64,000 nucleotides of DNA from Sambucus nigra (Eukaryota > Streptophyta > Magnoliopsida > Dipsacales > Adoxaceae). The position numbers were made by a program, and so were the translations under genes. Below, piece after piece: positions 46,439 to 59,339 of the stretch. The notes under the pieces were generated by a model, which searched no databases, had not been told where the DNA came from, and worked only from the letters and a program-made list of their open reading frames with translations. How positions within the stretch are numbered: the stretch's first letter is position 1; every line of letters starts with the position of its first letter. Location: positions 265,593,111 through 265,657,110 of the forward strand of contig OX422219.1 in assembly GCA_949130495.1 (NCBI GenBank). Direction: 5' to 3'.

Positions 46439-46660
46439 TATCCTTGGTACAGGCTATCGGAATGATAGTTCAGACGGTCCTAAGAGATGCGGGTATGTGC
46501 TTTCCTCTTAGAGACTTGGAATCTATGCTTTGCCTCATGTTGTTTGTGTAAAGGTATCCTTGGTACAAGCTATCGCAGTAATAGTTCAGACGGTCCTACG
46601 AGACTTGGAACCTATACTTTGTCTCAATATTGTTTGAATATGTGTTAATACAGTTCGAGA
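46439..46660. repeat. Tandem duplication of about 117 bp in the solo LTR
   Basis: TATCCTTGGTACA followed by GCTATCG and ATAGTTCAGACGGTCCTA occur at about 46439 and again at about 46555, with the following GAGACTTGGAA..CTAT also repeated. Confidence 0.85.
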
Positions 46661-47207
46661 GTGATTCCGAATCTATATTCCCTTAGTACGAGTGATACGG
46701 GGATTGGATAGTAGAGTATGCCCGCACCATAGTTTTATTTGGGGTGCTGTTGTGATATATATATTTTATGAGTAGTTAATATATATATGAAATTTTGAAA
46801 TCTGGAACTGCCTACTGTGATGTGATATGTAGGACATGGTTGATAACTCAATTATAAATACTTGTTTTGATAAAGTAAAATATGACACTAGAAAACTTTA
46901 TTGATTAATAATGTCAAAATGAGAACTTTGGTTACTAATTGAAATATTCTTTTCAAACAATTGAATCGTGAAATTTTGAATCTTACGAGTAATCTAAGAT
47001 AAGTTAAATCATTGGGAGGATTAGTGCGATAAATGATAAGACAAACTGTGGGGAGGGTTAGTGCGATAGGTGTGCACATTAGAAGAGAGGTGAGAATTTC
47101 TCAAGAGAGTGTCGCACTAATATGTTGTTGCATTGGCCTGTATCAATTTAAATACTTACTAAACGTATTTTAAATCAAACACACTATCGGGATCTGACCC
47201 GTTTCTT

Positions 47208-47238
<31 letters not shown>

Positions 47239-48027
47239 TGTATATATATGTATGTATTACAGGTGCCCAGCCACAGGGGCGTCTTGCTTAGGATCCCTTG
47301 GAAGGAACGCGCTGCAGCTTAGGTGGGAGTTGCAGGCCTCTTGATTAAACGACTTCGTTCATTCGGATCCACTCTTAGTACTTTCGTTTAGTTGGGCATG
47401 TGTATCTCTTTACATTATTCCGTTGTTATTGGACATTTGTATTTCAGTCAGTATTGTTACTATGGGATTTATTCAGTTTGGATGTGTGACTTTAGATTTC
47501 GTATGTTGACATTCGATTGCCGAATGTATTAAACTAATTGGATTATGTTGCAGAATTTAATGTGGTGTGATTCTTACTTATTGAATGTTGTTAATAAAAT
47601 AAATGATTTTTTTCTTTAAATAAAATTTGGAAAGATATGTATAAAAATGGTTTTGACACTTAGCTTAATTATTTAGGGTGTTAAATTGGAAAATTTATTT
47701 TTATCGACAGTGATGGTGAGAATGAACCAACTGTTCACCTTGATTTAATTTAATAAAGGAGTGATCGCCTGGTATTTAATTATTTGGGGTGTCACATAGG
47801 AATTGTTTGAACACAATCACCAAGCGAGTGGATACTTGAAGTCGGTTGTGTGACACTCATACTTTATGAGAGGGTGAACGTTAAAGCATGTCTCATGTTG
47901 ATTATTTGGTGACAGACCCCGTGTGAGGGTGCGTAGTGTGATTTTAGAATTTAGGACATTGATGGTTGTGTCTCGGGGGATTTATATAACTTAGAATTAG
48001 AATTGATAAACCACATAAATTTGAATA

Positions 48028-48076
48028 ATTGGGGGATCGAGAATTTCGTGGATGAAATTCCCCAAGGAGGGATGTT
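48028..48076 (+). other. Polypurine tract region before the 3' LTR
   Basis: The sequence TTTCGTGGATGAAATTCCCC then AAGGAGGGATG leads into TGTAATACCCC. It is the counterpart of 6527-6575 and the usual ending of chromovirus-type internal regions. Confidence 0.8.
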
Positions 48077-50329
48077 TGTAATACCCCACCCTAATGTTTC
48101 ATTTAAATTTTATACAAATCGTGTTGAAGTGGGGTTTAATGATAATTGTTGATATTGTGGATAAAAACTAGTATTTGGAGAAAAGAATAAAAAAGGAGGG
48201 TTCAAAGGAGAGTAGATCGTTTGAATAAGATTTGGATCTCGTTAGAAGAGGGGATCGAATAAGCTTCGAACGATATCCCACTACACTACTTTCAATGGTC
48301 GTTAGAAGCCATGAATCGAACGAAATGCCTTTGTCGTTCGAATGAGGCTCAATGTCATTAGAATTACGTGCTTTGAAATTGTAAATAAGACTGCCCCTTT
48401 GTGCTTTCACGTTTCTAGCCCTTGGAACATGGAGCTAACAAGCTGTGGTGAGTCCAGATTAGGAAAAACAAGATTTTTGGTGCTTAAAGAATTTTTATAA
48501 GGATGGGTTTGGTTCATTTGGGTATTTTAAAGTTAGAAGAAGAAGAGAGGGAGAAAGGAGGGTGGTATTCCACAATTGAAGAGCTTCACTCTGCCTCAAA
48601 CCACCATAAATAACCTTATTCTAATAGTAGTTCGCCACATTCAGGCCTAAAACACCCATTTTCACCCTTGTTATGTGAAGCTACGAATTTGTAGGAGTGT
48701 TGTTGGCAATTTTTGAGAAGATTAAGATAGAGTTTGAACAATGTTTTGAAGGAGTCTTGATTGGAAGCCAAATGAATCACACATGGAGTTTTAATGGAGG
48801 ATGCATTTGGTAACCCCTTGAGGCCACGTTTGGAGGTGGGGGTTGTTCCTCGTACACCAACCTTTCTACCAACATTTGAAGCCCTTAAAGGTTGGGAAAA
48901 ATCTACTCTTAGATAAGAGTCTATTTATTATGTTTCTACTTTTGATTGTTAGAATATTAAGAGTAAGATGCTTAGAGAATGATGATTAGTTTTCTAGCAA
49001 AATTTATAATAAACATTGTATGAAATAAAAATGTTGGAAAATGCCATTTTGTTGAAATAAATGAAGAATACATATTTCAATGTTTCTTAAAATAAAGGTT
49101 GGATTTTTATGAAAATGGTGCATTTCCTAATATTTTATGAAGTAGAATAATTGAAAATGATGTTGAATTTGCTCAAAAATTTGGGGAAATAATGTTTCAA
49201 GTTTCTTACATAAAAATGTAGATTTTATAAAAGATGGATATTTGTTGAGTTTGAAGAATTAAAAATCTCTTTTATCTCTTGAAATTGCATTTTCGAGAGT
49301 ATTATGAAAATCTAGACCGAATAGTATGTTTAATCCATTTAATATGATTTTTGGAGTTGAAATGCATCTTTTCATGTGTGTAAACTTATATTATTTTGAT
49401 GATGAACATATAAACAAGTTTAAAGATTGTTTTAGTGGGTTTAAACATGAAATAAGAAAAATAAAAATTTAGTCTTCAAAGTGTGTGAAGAGTTGAATGT
49501 ATGATAAGTGAAAGGTAATAAGACTACAAATGTTAATAAAAAGGAAAGGGTATTTTCTTAGAAAGGTAGTCTTTAAAGGGTAATTGGTTTCCTTGAATAA
49601 ATAATGCAAAGAAATGTCTAACATTGGAAAATGGATAAAAAAGGACTTGGATAAGTGTTAATCGACTAAAACATTGAGAAGTCGATATGCGCAACTTAAT
49701 GATAATTTTATAAGGTTAACACTTATGAAATTAGAGGAAAGGACATGTTTGAAAACAAAAGGTAAAATGGTATTTTTACGTAAACTGGAACATTTTGATG
49801 AAATAAAAATGTTGAGAAAGGTTTTACACAAATTGGTCCTCAACGAACGTGATTTTGGAATAAAATCATGTTAAATAGTAAAGAATGTGAAAGGGTAATT
49901 TTCAAAGTGTAAAGCAATTGGCGTGAAACCCCCGGTGTTTGCTTTGATATGGTAAAAAGGGAAAGTAGGAATAATGTGAAACATTTTAAAATGTTAAAAC
50001 ACATAAAAGGAACTCGGATGACACCGAGATAATTAAGGAGGGCTCGTATCCCGGGGGTGAAAGACCCAAAACCACTGGTCAGAGCATATGGTGGCATCGT
50101 CGGTGGTGTGGAACCTATTAAAGTAAGTTGTTTATTAGAATATTTGGAGAAAAAGATAAAGTAATAAGTAACATGTCGAGAAATGGGTTATGTGACAAAA
50201 TGTACTAAGACAACCTAACTTGAATGAATTAATGAATGTTTCGACAAAGGTTAAAGTTGAGAAGAAATGTCTATGTTAATTAATGTCCATAAAGTAAAGG
50301 AAATGGAATATGTAGTGGTAAATGGATGA
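48077..50329 (+). mobile_element. 3' LTR (first 2.25 kb), interrupted by Tat2
   Basis: Parallel to 39238-41467. It stops at 50329 (AAATGGATGA) where Tat2 begins with TGTAGACACC. The missing part corresponds to 41468-42234 and should lie beyond the right LTR of Tat2, outside the window. Confidence 0.92.
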
Positions 50330-50515
50330 TGTAGACACCTCATTCTGTTACCCCCCTAACTCACCTCCACTCATCACCGCAAACCCAGGTCATGTCCCGA
50401 GCACTGACATGAAAGCCATGGGGCACTCCCCGGCTCCGTTTGACCCAAAAGTCAAACTCTTCATCTCGATCGAGATTGAATGAATCTTCTAAGGGCACTG
50501 AATAACCTTTCCAAC

Positions 50516-51240
50516 GGTCCACCCCCTGCGCGATTCCGACTTACCATGGGGACGAACGGTCCGTTTACGTCCGAAACCTGACCTAGAGGCCATCGGGCTC
50601 TCCCGGGATCTGTTTGACCTATGTCGACTCTTCACCTCGACCAGGGCTGAATGAATCTTCAAAGGTCCCTTAATACCCTTTCCAACGGTCCACCCCGTGC
50701 ACGATTCTAACTTTCCATGCGGACGAACGATCGGTTTGACTCCGGGAGGCCACCGAGCACTTCCTGGGACCGGTTGACCAAAGTCAACTCTCCAAACCGG
50801 TTCAAACACTTTGGAATGTCAAAGTACATCTCATAACCTTTTCAACGGTATGCCCCGTGCGTGATTCTGATTTACCATGCGGACGAACGATCTGTTTGCG
50901 TCCGAATGATTCCCCGTCCAATGGACCGATAAACGCTTTCGAGCCATATTTGACCCAAAGTCAACTCTCCAAACCAGGTCAAACTCTTTGGAATGTCGAA
51001 GTACATCTCCTAACCTTTCCAATGATGTGCCCCATGCACGATTCGAATTTACCATGCGGACGAACGATCCGTTTGCATCCGAATGATTCCCCGTCCAATG
51101 GACCGACAAACGCTTCCGAGCCATATTTGACCCAAAGTCAACTCCTGAACCCGGGAGCGGTCCCAAGGACTTTCGAAGGTCTCGAAATTACCTTTCCAAT
51201 GGTATGGCCCGTCTGCGATTCTGAACAACAGTTTGCCCTC
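50516..51240. repeat. LTR minisatellite, units 160-177 bp, about 4.3 copies
   Basis: CCTTTCCAACGG-type starts occur at 50516, 50677, 50837, 51014 and 51191 (periods 161, 160, 177, 177). Each unit carries TTACCATGCGGACGAACGAT and GACCAAAGTCAACTC-like blocks. It lies upstream of the TATA box, in the presumed U3 region. Confidence 0.92.
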
Positions 51241-51295
51241 GGCGGCCGATTTTCTAAAAAAGCCTAAAACATACTGCCAAACGGCAGGTTCCAGA

Positions 51296-51372
51296 ACCTG
51301 CCTATCGGCACCTGCCTGCCGATAGGTAGGAAAGGGATCTACGCCGATCGGCAGTCCCCTAGGGCTATAAAG
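51296..51372 (+). promoter_or_regulatory. Tat2 LTR core promoter with CCGATCGG motifs
   Basis: ACCTGCCTATCGG (51296-51308), an inverted CCGATAGGTAGG beside it, the palindrome GCCGATCGGCA (51343-51353) and TATAAAG (51366-51372). Transcription would start about 30 bp further. The first and third motifs recur upstream of the antisense gene at 62722-62755. Confidence 0.7.
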
Positions 51373-52582
51373 GGAGGTCTTCACCTCATTTGTAAGGAGA
51401 TCCCAGATCTGATAAAAATCCCTCTCAACAAATCCCAGAAACATCTCTCGAAGGCAGCGTGATTTCAACTTCCAAATCCCATTTTACTTCCACTTTTCAT
51501 CATCCCTTTCATCAAACTTGGTGAATTAACCACTCTCCATTATCATCCAAAGTGAAAGGGCTGCTCCCCAACATTCAAGCTCAAGCTCAAGATCTTCAAG
51601 AAGGTCCAACTTTCTCAAATTCTCTTGAATTCTCAATAACTTGTTTTCTTACTTAGCACTTTTATTATCTCATTTCACACATCCTAATATACTTTTTACT
51701 TAGTATTATTGCACATATTTTATTTTCATAAAACCCAAAAAATTAGAAAAGAGGGTTTTGCTCATAAATTCAAATAAGGGATTCTCATATTTTCCTCACA
51801 CTTTTCTCACAACTAAAGCACTTTTTTCTACACACACACACACACACACTCTCACAAATAAGAGATTCCCCATTTTAGATTTATGGGATAAACCCCACCC
51901 CTCGTCTTACATACGAACTACGTGGACTTTGATGCCTTTATAGGCTACGTAGGCGTCTCGGGGTAAAACTCGAGACTCGAGTCATTTTTCTCACTTTTTC
52001 TCTCATTTTCTATCTTCTCTAAATCCATTTTTCTTATATTATACATATACTTGTTCTTAGTTACGCATTACCCAATTTGCGTTATCGTTCCCTTATAACG
52101 ATCAACGTAGGGTTAATCGCGTAAATCTCATTTTTCTAATATTACTCTTATATCTTCCTACGGACGATTCGTTTTATCTTTTACATGATACATGTCAAGG
52201 ATTCCTACCTCCATTCTATATATATACACATACACACATATCACGGGGGGAAACATAAAGGAAAATAGCAAATATTCATGAGAGACCGAAAGGGAAGAAT
52301 GGGTGCCTAACACCTTCCCATTTCGTAACTAAGCCTCCGAACCCTTCTAGAATCATCTTCGTTTCGTATGCACCAGTATGTGTTTGGATGCCACTCTTCG
52401 AGGTGGCTTCCCCTTTTTCTTTTATCTGTTTTGAGTAAAATAGACTTGCGACTCTGAATCTCTCTACATTTTCACACCACAAATGACGCCGGTCGAGCGC
52501 TCCAGAGAGGGACGCACGAGACCCGAAGGATCATTTCCTCCACGCGCCCACCCATGGGGATCTGGATCGGGGATGGACACAG

Positions 52583-52600
52583 TGGCGATTCTGCTAGGGA
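52583..52600 (+). other. Tat2 primer binding site
   Basis: TGGCGATTCTGCTAGGGA, one base after the LTR end, close to the TGGCGACTCTGCTGGGGA type and to Tat1's site. Confidence 0.88.
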
Positions 52601-53814
52601 TATGTGTTTTTCCTTGTGGGATTGACTCTATTTACAAGGATGCTATATTTGTTTATGTTTCCCCCCATATCTGCTTATTCCCCTTTCTCACATGTATCCC
52701 ATGCTTACGCTTATGTTCACACACTTGTAGAAAATTCTCCATGTACACTTCGCACCACGTGCACCTAGGGCCACCTATATCCCCATGTTGTACGCATCAC
52801 CTATACATACTTGGCGTACCTTTTGGGGTACTTGTACTTTGTTCCCTATTTGGCATAATTAAGAAAGGCATTCTCATCATAAGATACTAATAAGAGAATC
52901 ATGTATGATTCACACGACATCACCAAAGAGCATTGCTATTAACCAAATTTTACCCAGTAACTGGAGGGTCTCTTCGTGGTCGCAGTTATCCTAAGTGATA
53001 TGACTCTCACCTTCCATTGGCCAAGTACCTTCGACATATATCGAACAGTTCCCCCGCATCATACCGCTTGACCGAAGTCATGACGGGAGGTATATCACAG
53101 GGAATTCGGTCACGTATACCGAGTATATCGAATTTGCTCTCACACATACTGTCCCCACGAGGTATATGGTGAGGCAATTCACGTACACTCAGGTATATAA
53201 AATGGCTTGTCCACAAGTATCGATTACCCTCAAGAGAAAGAGGTATATCGTGTAAGTCACGCCAAAGGGGGGAACCCATGCCGATTCACCCAACCAACAG
53301 CATACCCACATATATGTGTTAGACTTAGGACATGCACTTTAGATTGTCGGTTTCAACCCGAAACTCTATCAAAATTCCGGGTCGATCTACCACCCAATTT
53401 TTGCGCATTTTTTAAAATGGGACCCTCTCCGCGAGCCTGGTTACAAGTCCAAATCGTAGCTTTGCATATATTAAAAACCCCACTTTTCCAGTCTCGGGTC
53501 CCGTCCGACATTGCATTTAGGAGAATTAAATACAAGTGAGAACATAATAATCAAAATAATCATGCTGAGTTCCGTCTCAAAAAACATTTCTCCCTTCTTT
53601 ATTAAAAATCCAAAAACATTTCTCCCTTCTTTATCAAAAATCCAAAAATAGTTTCTTCCCTTTTTATCAAAAATAAATCTTATCCTACGCCTCCTCAGGT
53701 CGATTGCAAGCCCTTGGCCTGGCTCCCTATTGGCTTCGGTCTTCAGTCAAATCACCCCGGAGTTTCATCCGCTCCTCTACTACTTCTTCCGAGTCCGAAA
53801 TCCATCCATCTTCC
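52601..53814 (+). other. Tat2 untranslated leader with short repeats
   Basis: About 1.2 kb between PBS and gag. 53030-53260 has recurring GGTATATCG-type words. At 53580-53675 a 32-bp unit (AAAAACATTTCTCCCTTCTT then TAT and ATCC) is repeated three times. No protein was recognised. Long leaders are usual for Tat elements and would hold the packaging signal. Confidence 0.6.
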
Positions 53815-55575
53815 ATGGAGAATGCAGATCAAGCACCAATCAGACAACCGGATCTGCCGACAGTCCTAGCTCAGCTCATGGCCAAGATTGACAACCTCCA
53901 AGCTGAGGTCCGAGAAATGCAACGAAACCAAGTTCCTATTCCTCAAGAGCTCGAGGCCCTGTTCCCTCATGCTATGGGTCCACCCGAGCTTATTTGGGTC
54001 CCAGAAGAATATCATCACGCTCCACGTGCCCCTCCTGCCAATGGGCTGCCGCCTTCCCAGCTGCCAATGCCAAACATTGCCTAGCCTATGGCTAACCTGC
54101 CTGTGTTCATTGATCCAAAGGAGGAGGAGTTGAATAAAGTCAAAGAGGATCTCAAGATGCTCACCAAGAAGTTTGACCAAGTCAGGATCTTTGGGAATGA
54201 CATGGACTACACCCACATGTCTTCTTATCCTAATGTGAGGTTACTCGAGAAGTTCAAGATGACAAATATCAAGAAGTTCGGGGGGAGTGGTCCCCCAATT
54301 GTTCATCTTCGCAGTTATCATCATTCCATGACTCTACTAGGGGCTTCTGAAGAAGTTATGGCCCAATTATTTCAACAAACTTTGAAGGATAGTGCCCTCT
54401 GATGGTTTCTATCCCTTGAGGAATCCAGAATCCGTAGATAGGAGGATGTAGCCCGAGAATTCATGTCTTAGTACAAATACAATGAAGATCTTGAGGTCAC
54501 CCGCTGTGATTTAGAACTGCTCAAACAAAACTCTGGAGAATCAGTCAGTAACTTCATAGCCCGATGGAGGGAAAAATCAGCTACCATGACCAATCGACCA
54601 TCCGTGGAAGAACATGTCAACATAGTGAAGAAAAACTTCTTGCCCCATGTCCGAGCGATGATGGGAGGACAATACTATCCCCACTTCCGAGCTCTCAGAG
54701 AGGCTGGAGTGGAAATTTAGGAAAGCCTCGTTAAAGCGGAAATTGAACAGAAGAAGGTGTCCGGACTCTCTCAACCAACCACATCATGGGCACCAGAAAG
54801 CCGCCCTGCTCCCGTTCGAAAGGAATAGACTAAGCTTCATGCTCCTCTCTCCAAATTTTACCAAGTCCTATTAAGCCAAAACCTCATCAAACCTTTGGAT
54901 CCACGTCCATTTCCAAATCCACTCCCAAGAAACTTCAAGACCGACGCTCATTGCACCTTCCACCAAACTGCTGGCCATACCACCGACTAGTGCTTTCACC
55001 TCCGAAACATAATCCAAGATCTCATTGACCGGGGTACCATCGCCCCACCAGCCAATCCTAAGCCAAACACTACTCTCAACCTACTCCCAAATCACACCAA
55101 TGCCATCTTCTTGGAAGAAAACTCGAATTTCGATCCATCAACCCAAATCACACCCCTATACCCTCCGAAACCTCTTCAAATTTGCCCATATTTCCTCTTA
55201 CACGCTACTAGCCCCGCTGATCAGGCACTGTCACTCCTTACCCGAGCATGTATCGCTGTCCGTACCCGTTCTGAAAATTAAGGTATGGAATTGTCAGAGG
55301 TCTTAAATCAACTCCTAGAATTCAGGCTAAAATTGCCCTCACAGATGGTCATCGATTGCCAGAGATTCAGTACACTACTTTTGGAAGCACGGAAATGGGT
55401 CCGAGATTCATACAGATGGGTGGTACCAACCGACAAAGTCAACTTAGATGATGTTGTCCCGACTATGGCAGAATTATTCAGGCAAACCAACAGCATTTGC
55501 AGTATCACCAGGTTACTTGACACTTTGAAGCTACAAGGGCGTTTGGTCCCTTCAATCACACATATCCCCACATAA
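53815..55575 (+). pseudogene. Tat2 gag
   Basis: Starts at ATG 53815 (MENADQAPIRQPDLPTVLAQ). A predicted coiled coil follows (MAKIDNLQAEVREMQRNQ). Capsid signatures are IKKFGGSGPPIVHLRSYHHS, EEVMAQLFQQTLKDSAL, WFLSLEESRIR and SGESVSNFIARWREKSA. A Cys/His knuckle DAHCTFHQTAGHTTD..CFHLRNIIQDLI lies at 54945-55030. It is in a single frame with the protease but has stops at 54082, 54402, 54439, 54469, 54718, 54826, 54988 and 55279; most look like CAG to TAG or similar changes. Confidence 0.9.
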
Positions 55576-56912
55576 TTGGAGAACTTGTATGAAGAAGCCG
55601 TTGAAGTTGTGGAATGCATCGACTTTATAGGGAAAGAAAATTTTTTTGCCACTGGATGGGGGGAAGGATTCGAAGATTCGAGCAAAGAACAAGCTTCAGG
55701 AAGAGCTGGCCCAGTAGTCGACATATATGGGATGATCTCATTTGAAGAACTCCTCGGAGAAATAGACAGGGTGGCAGAGAAACTTGAGATTGATGAGGAA
55801 ACGGGATTTATGTTTTTTCCTTCTTCAGTAAATCACATGACCAGATCAGGGAGACATTACCAAGTTCCAAGCTCACTACCAGCAAATGACAAGGGGAAGG
55901 GCGTTGAAAACCCTCCTATGCCAGAGATGACCATTGAGGATAGAAAGATCCTTGATCAACCGAAGAAAACTCAAACTAACATCACTCTATGGGGGCTTTT
56001 CATGTCTTCCCAGCTAAACAGAAATGCTTTAATCAAATTACTCATTGGACCTATAGTTTCTCCCTTTACCACACCAGAGGAGACGGTAAATCTGGTCGGA
56101 TCCTTAACCTCTACCCGAATGCTATCATTTTCTGAAGAAGAAATCCCTAAAATTGGGCCGAATCACAATCATGCACTCAACATCTCCGTCGAAGTTATGG
56201 GAAAGGTCATGCCACTCTCTCTTGTCGATAACGGATCCGCCTTGAATGTTTGCCCATTGAGAACCTTCAAGTGTTTAGGCCTGAAAGAAAGAGACCTCGC
56301 TCTAACCTCCACCGCTGTGCATGCCTACGATAATACTCGTTGTGAGGTGATGGGATCCATAAAACTTGCAATAGGGATTGGCCAAATAAACCCTGACGTT
56401 GAGTTCCAAGTCATAGACATCCCAACTTGTTTCAAGATGTTGCTCGGACGCCCCTGGCTCCACAATATCAAAGGTATGTCTTCCTCACTCCATCAGAAAT
56501 TGAAGTTCTTCGTCGACGGGCGAGTCATCACCATTTTGGGTGACGAAGAAAATTTTGAGGGTGCAAGCACCAGCAGTCCAATTCTCGAGATACAACACGG
56601 GTCAAATAATATGCTCCTATCAGCATTCTGAGTTGAGTCATTCCTACTCCCGGCTGGGGACGATTTCAAAGAAAGGGTTTGTCCAAAATATGACCCTCAT
56701 GGCAATGTCAATGTGATTCAGATGTTCAGAAACATGTACTTCATGCCCGGACTGGGGCTAGGGCAAAGGCAGCAAGGGATACTTGAGCCCATCGAATTGA
56801 AGAAAGTTTTCATCAGAACAAGAGCTCAAAATAATCCGCCAGTCTCGACCAAAGAGAGGATTAAACTGTATCCGAACTATCTCAGGAGACTCCTTAAATG
56901 GATGATTCATTA
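55576..56912 (+). pseudogene. Tat2 aspartic protease region
   Basis: The longest open stretch in the element (351 codons to 56631). It contains HNHALNISVEVMGKVMPLSL followed by VDNGSALNVCPLRTF, the protease active-site region with DNG in place of DTG or DGG, and CFKMLLGRPWLHNI, the conserved GRPWL block. After the stop at 56629, MFRNMYFMPGLGLGQRQQGI (56720-56790) keeps the G-patch-like GLG block known in Tat proteases. The frame changes before RT. Confidence 0.9.
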
Positions 56913-57133
56913 AAGAAGGTGAAGATTTCCCCTTTTGCGATTTTCCAGAACCATGGTAAGACCACACAGACAAGAAGATGAAGCCTGGAATGGAGATGTT
57001 TTTCTAAGATAGCTACCCATGGGCTGAAAGTTTCCCACACCGCGTACAACCACTCATTAAAGATACCGAAGAAACTGAGGAAAGTGACTCTGAAGGTTCC
57101 TTTAACTTACGGACTCTAGGGCTGGCACTTTGC

Positions 57134-58560
57134 ATGGTTCATTCAGGCACTACATCAATGGACCCATATCGTCTTATTAAAGCTGCTGATACACCTCTAC
57201 TCAACTGGCATGCTACGCCAGTTCCACCTCTTGAAATCTCACCTAACCCCAATGTTTACCCGGTTTCTTCTTATGTTGTTTATCCTTGCTCAAATGTAAT
57301 CGAGACCACTTTTGATGAGGTTCTCAATACTGTTTTTCCTATCAATGAAATAAACAAAGATTTTTAGTATCTTGTTGTGCCTTACATTAATTGTTTAGAT
57401 TATAATCGGACTTTTGATGATGATGATTTTGCAAAAGAACAATTCTTAACTGATCTAAATAAGGTTAATAATAAACAACATAACCGCGTTCAAGTTAATG
57501 AAGAAGAGACTGTTGTTATTAATCTCGGTTCTAGTAGCCAACTGTGCGAGATTAGGATAGGGGCCACCCTTGACGAGCATGAGCGCGCATAACTCGATGA
57601 ATTGCTGAAGGAGTTCGTAGATGTTTTCACATGGTCCTATGATGATATTCCCAGCATCGATCCTGAAATAGCACAGCACGAGATCCCCACTCTCCCAGAT
57701 TACAAGCCAGTTAAACAAAAATTAAGAAAACTCCACACCGAATGGTCGCTTAAGGTCAAAGAAGAGGTGGTCAAACAGTTAAACGTGGGTTTCATTCGAG
57801 TGATCGAATATCCCATATGGCTAGCCAACATTGTACCTGTACTGAAATCAGGAGGAAAGGTTCGAATGTGTGTGGACTACCGAGATTTAAACAAAGCTTC
57901 TCCAAATGATGATTATCCGCTACCCAACATCGACATGATCATGGAAAACACAGCCAGTCATGCTCTCCAGTCATTCATCGACGGGTTTTTCGGATACAAC
58001 CAAATCAAGATGCACCCTAACCACCAAGAAAAAACCGCATTCATTACCCCATGGGTAACCTTTTGCTACACCGTAATGACATTTGGTCTCAAGAATGCTG
58101 GGGCTACCTACCAAAGGGCTGCCACAACCATCCTGCACGATCTGATTCACAAAGAGGTCGAGGTTTACGTGGATGATATGATTATCAAGTCGAAAACTAG
58201 AGAAGGTCATGTTCCCGTTCTCCGAAAATTCTTCGAACAACTGCGACAGTATTAGATGCGACTTAATCCACAAAAGTGTGTCTTCAGCATTACAAAGGGA
58301 AAACTCTTGGGATTCATGGTCAGTGAAAAGGGGATAGAAGCAGATCCTGCAAAGATAAAGGCCATACCTGAGATGCCGCCACCCCGATCAAAGAAAAAAG
58401 TCTGAGGTTTTCTTGGGAAATTACAATACATTAGCCGGTTCATCAGCCAGCTAACCTCCATCTGCGAACCAATCTTCAAGATCCTTCGAAAGGATTCAAC
58501 CAAGGTTTGGAATGAGGCCTGCAAAGAAGCTTTTGATCGAATAAAATAATATCCAGTTCT
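57134..58560 (+). pseudogene. Tat2 reverse transcriptase
   Basis: A leader stretch (57134-57592) with two stops precedes FVDVFTWSYDDIPSIDPEIA at 57610. RT motifs follow: EVVKQLNVGFIRVIEYPIWL, VRMCVDYRDLNKASPNDDYP, LQSFIDGFFGYNQIKM, MTFGLKNAGATYQR, and the catalytic VYVDDMIIKSKTREGH. After a stop at 58253 the thumb continues: RLNPQKCVFSITKGKLLGFM and GFLGKLQYISRFISQLT. Three further stops occur before 58560. The YVDD box is intact. Confidence 0.95.
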
Positions 58561-59025
58561 CATGCCACCATAGCCTGGTCTCCCTTTGCTCCTATACCTA
58601 ACCATAACCGATACTGTAGTTGGGGCTTTGCTAGACCAATACCTTAAGGACTCCTGTAAAGAAAGAGCCATCTATTATGCAAGTCGCAAATTTTTCGAGT
58701 ATGAGGTCAACTACACTGATTTAGAAAAGGCATGTGTCACACTTGTCTAGGTCACCCAAAAGTTGCGACACCACATGCTCGCCTTCCCCATCAAACTTGT
58801 ATCCCGAATGGATCCCATCAAATACCTGCTTGAGAAACCTGCCTTATCTAGCCGAATGGCCAGATGGTGGATGCTCCTAACCGAGTTTAATATCGTGTAC
58901 GCCACACAAAAAGCTGTTAAGGGAAGAGCCATCTCTGACTACCTCGCTGACTACCCCGTAGAAGAAAAAGATGTATGGATCTCTGAATTCCTAGATGAAA
59001 ATATCCTCTACACCACTCAAGATTG
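58561..59025 (+). pseudogene. Tat2 retroviral-type RNase H, degenerate
   Basis: LPLLLYLTITDTVVGALLDQ, ERAIYYASRKFFEYEVNYTD, LEKACVTLV and QKLRHHMLAF follow the RT thumb in the order expected for the RT-linked RNase H. It ends with DPIKYLLEKPALSSRMARWW and the tether KAVKGRAISDYLADYP. Stops at 58547, 58571 and 58748 interrupt it; the last looks like TGG to TAG in a LVWV context. Confidence 0.85.
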
Positions 59026-59032
59026 ACTTTGA

Positions 59033-59330
59033 TGGAAAATGTTCTTTGATGGCGCTGCTAACAAAAAGGGATATGGCATTATGATACTTCTGGTTGCCCT
59101 AGACGACTCCCACACTCCCATCGCCATTAAATTGGATTTCACTTACACCAATAGCATGACGAAATACGAGGCATGCACAGTGGGCCTCAAAGTTTCTCTC
59201 GAAAAGGGTATTCAACACCTTGATGTCTACTAGGATTCCACCCTCATCATCGATCAAGTGCTCAGAAAGTGGAAAGTCAAGGACGAAAATCTCCAACCCC
59301 TTCATTAGCCTCCTAATTTTGAGATATCAC
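59033..59330 (+). pseudogene. Tat2 archaeal-type RNase H
   Basis: WKMFFDGAANKKGYGIMILL has the first catalytic Asp, MTKYEACTVGLKVSLEKGIQ the Glu, and, just after a stop at 59231, DSTLIIDQVLRKWKVKDENL the next Asp. This second RNase H is diagnostic of the Tat lineage. A frameshift follows near 59310. Confidence 0.9.
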
Positions 59331-59339
59331 CTTCCATTA

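Larger units (their letters stand above)
44693..47796 (+). mobile_element. Gypsy solo LTR, 3.1 kb, TSD TAGGA
   Basis: Begins TGTAATACCCCGTATTTTTA and ends TTTGGGGTGTCACA. Both flanks are TAGGA (44688-44692 and 47797-47801). No PBS follows. The ending parallels that of the solo LTR at 19820 (GACAGTGATG, AATGAACCAACT, GTGATCGCCTGGTATTT). It lies inside the internal region of the element that begins at 39238, so it arrived later. Confidence 0.92.
50330..52581 (+). mobile_element. Tat2 5' LTR (2252 bp)
   Basis: Starts TGTAGACACCTCATTCTG and ends GGATGGACACA, followed by the PBS. The 5' part carries a minisatellite, then a TATA box at 51366. Around 51900-51980 it has the CTACGTAGGCGTCTCGGGGT block seen in many Tat LTRs. 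The second LTR is outside the window, so the ends rest on TG/CA, PBS and the broken host sequence. Confidence 0.88.
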
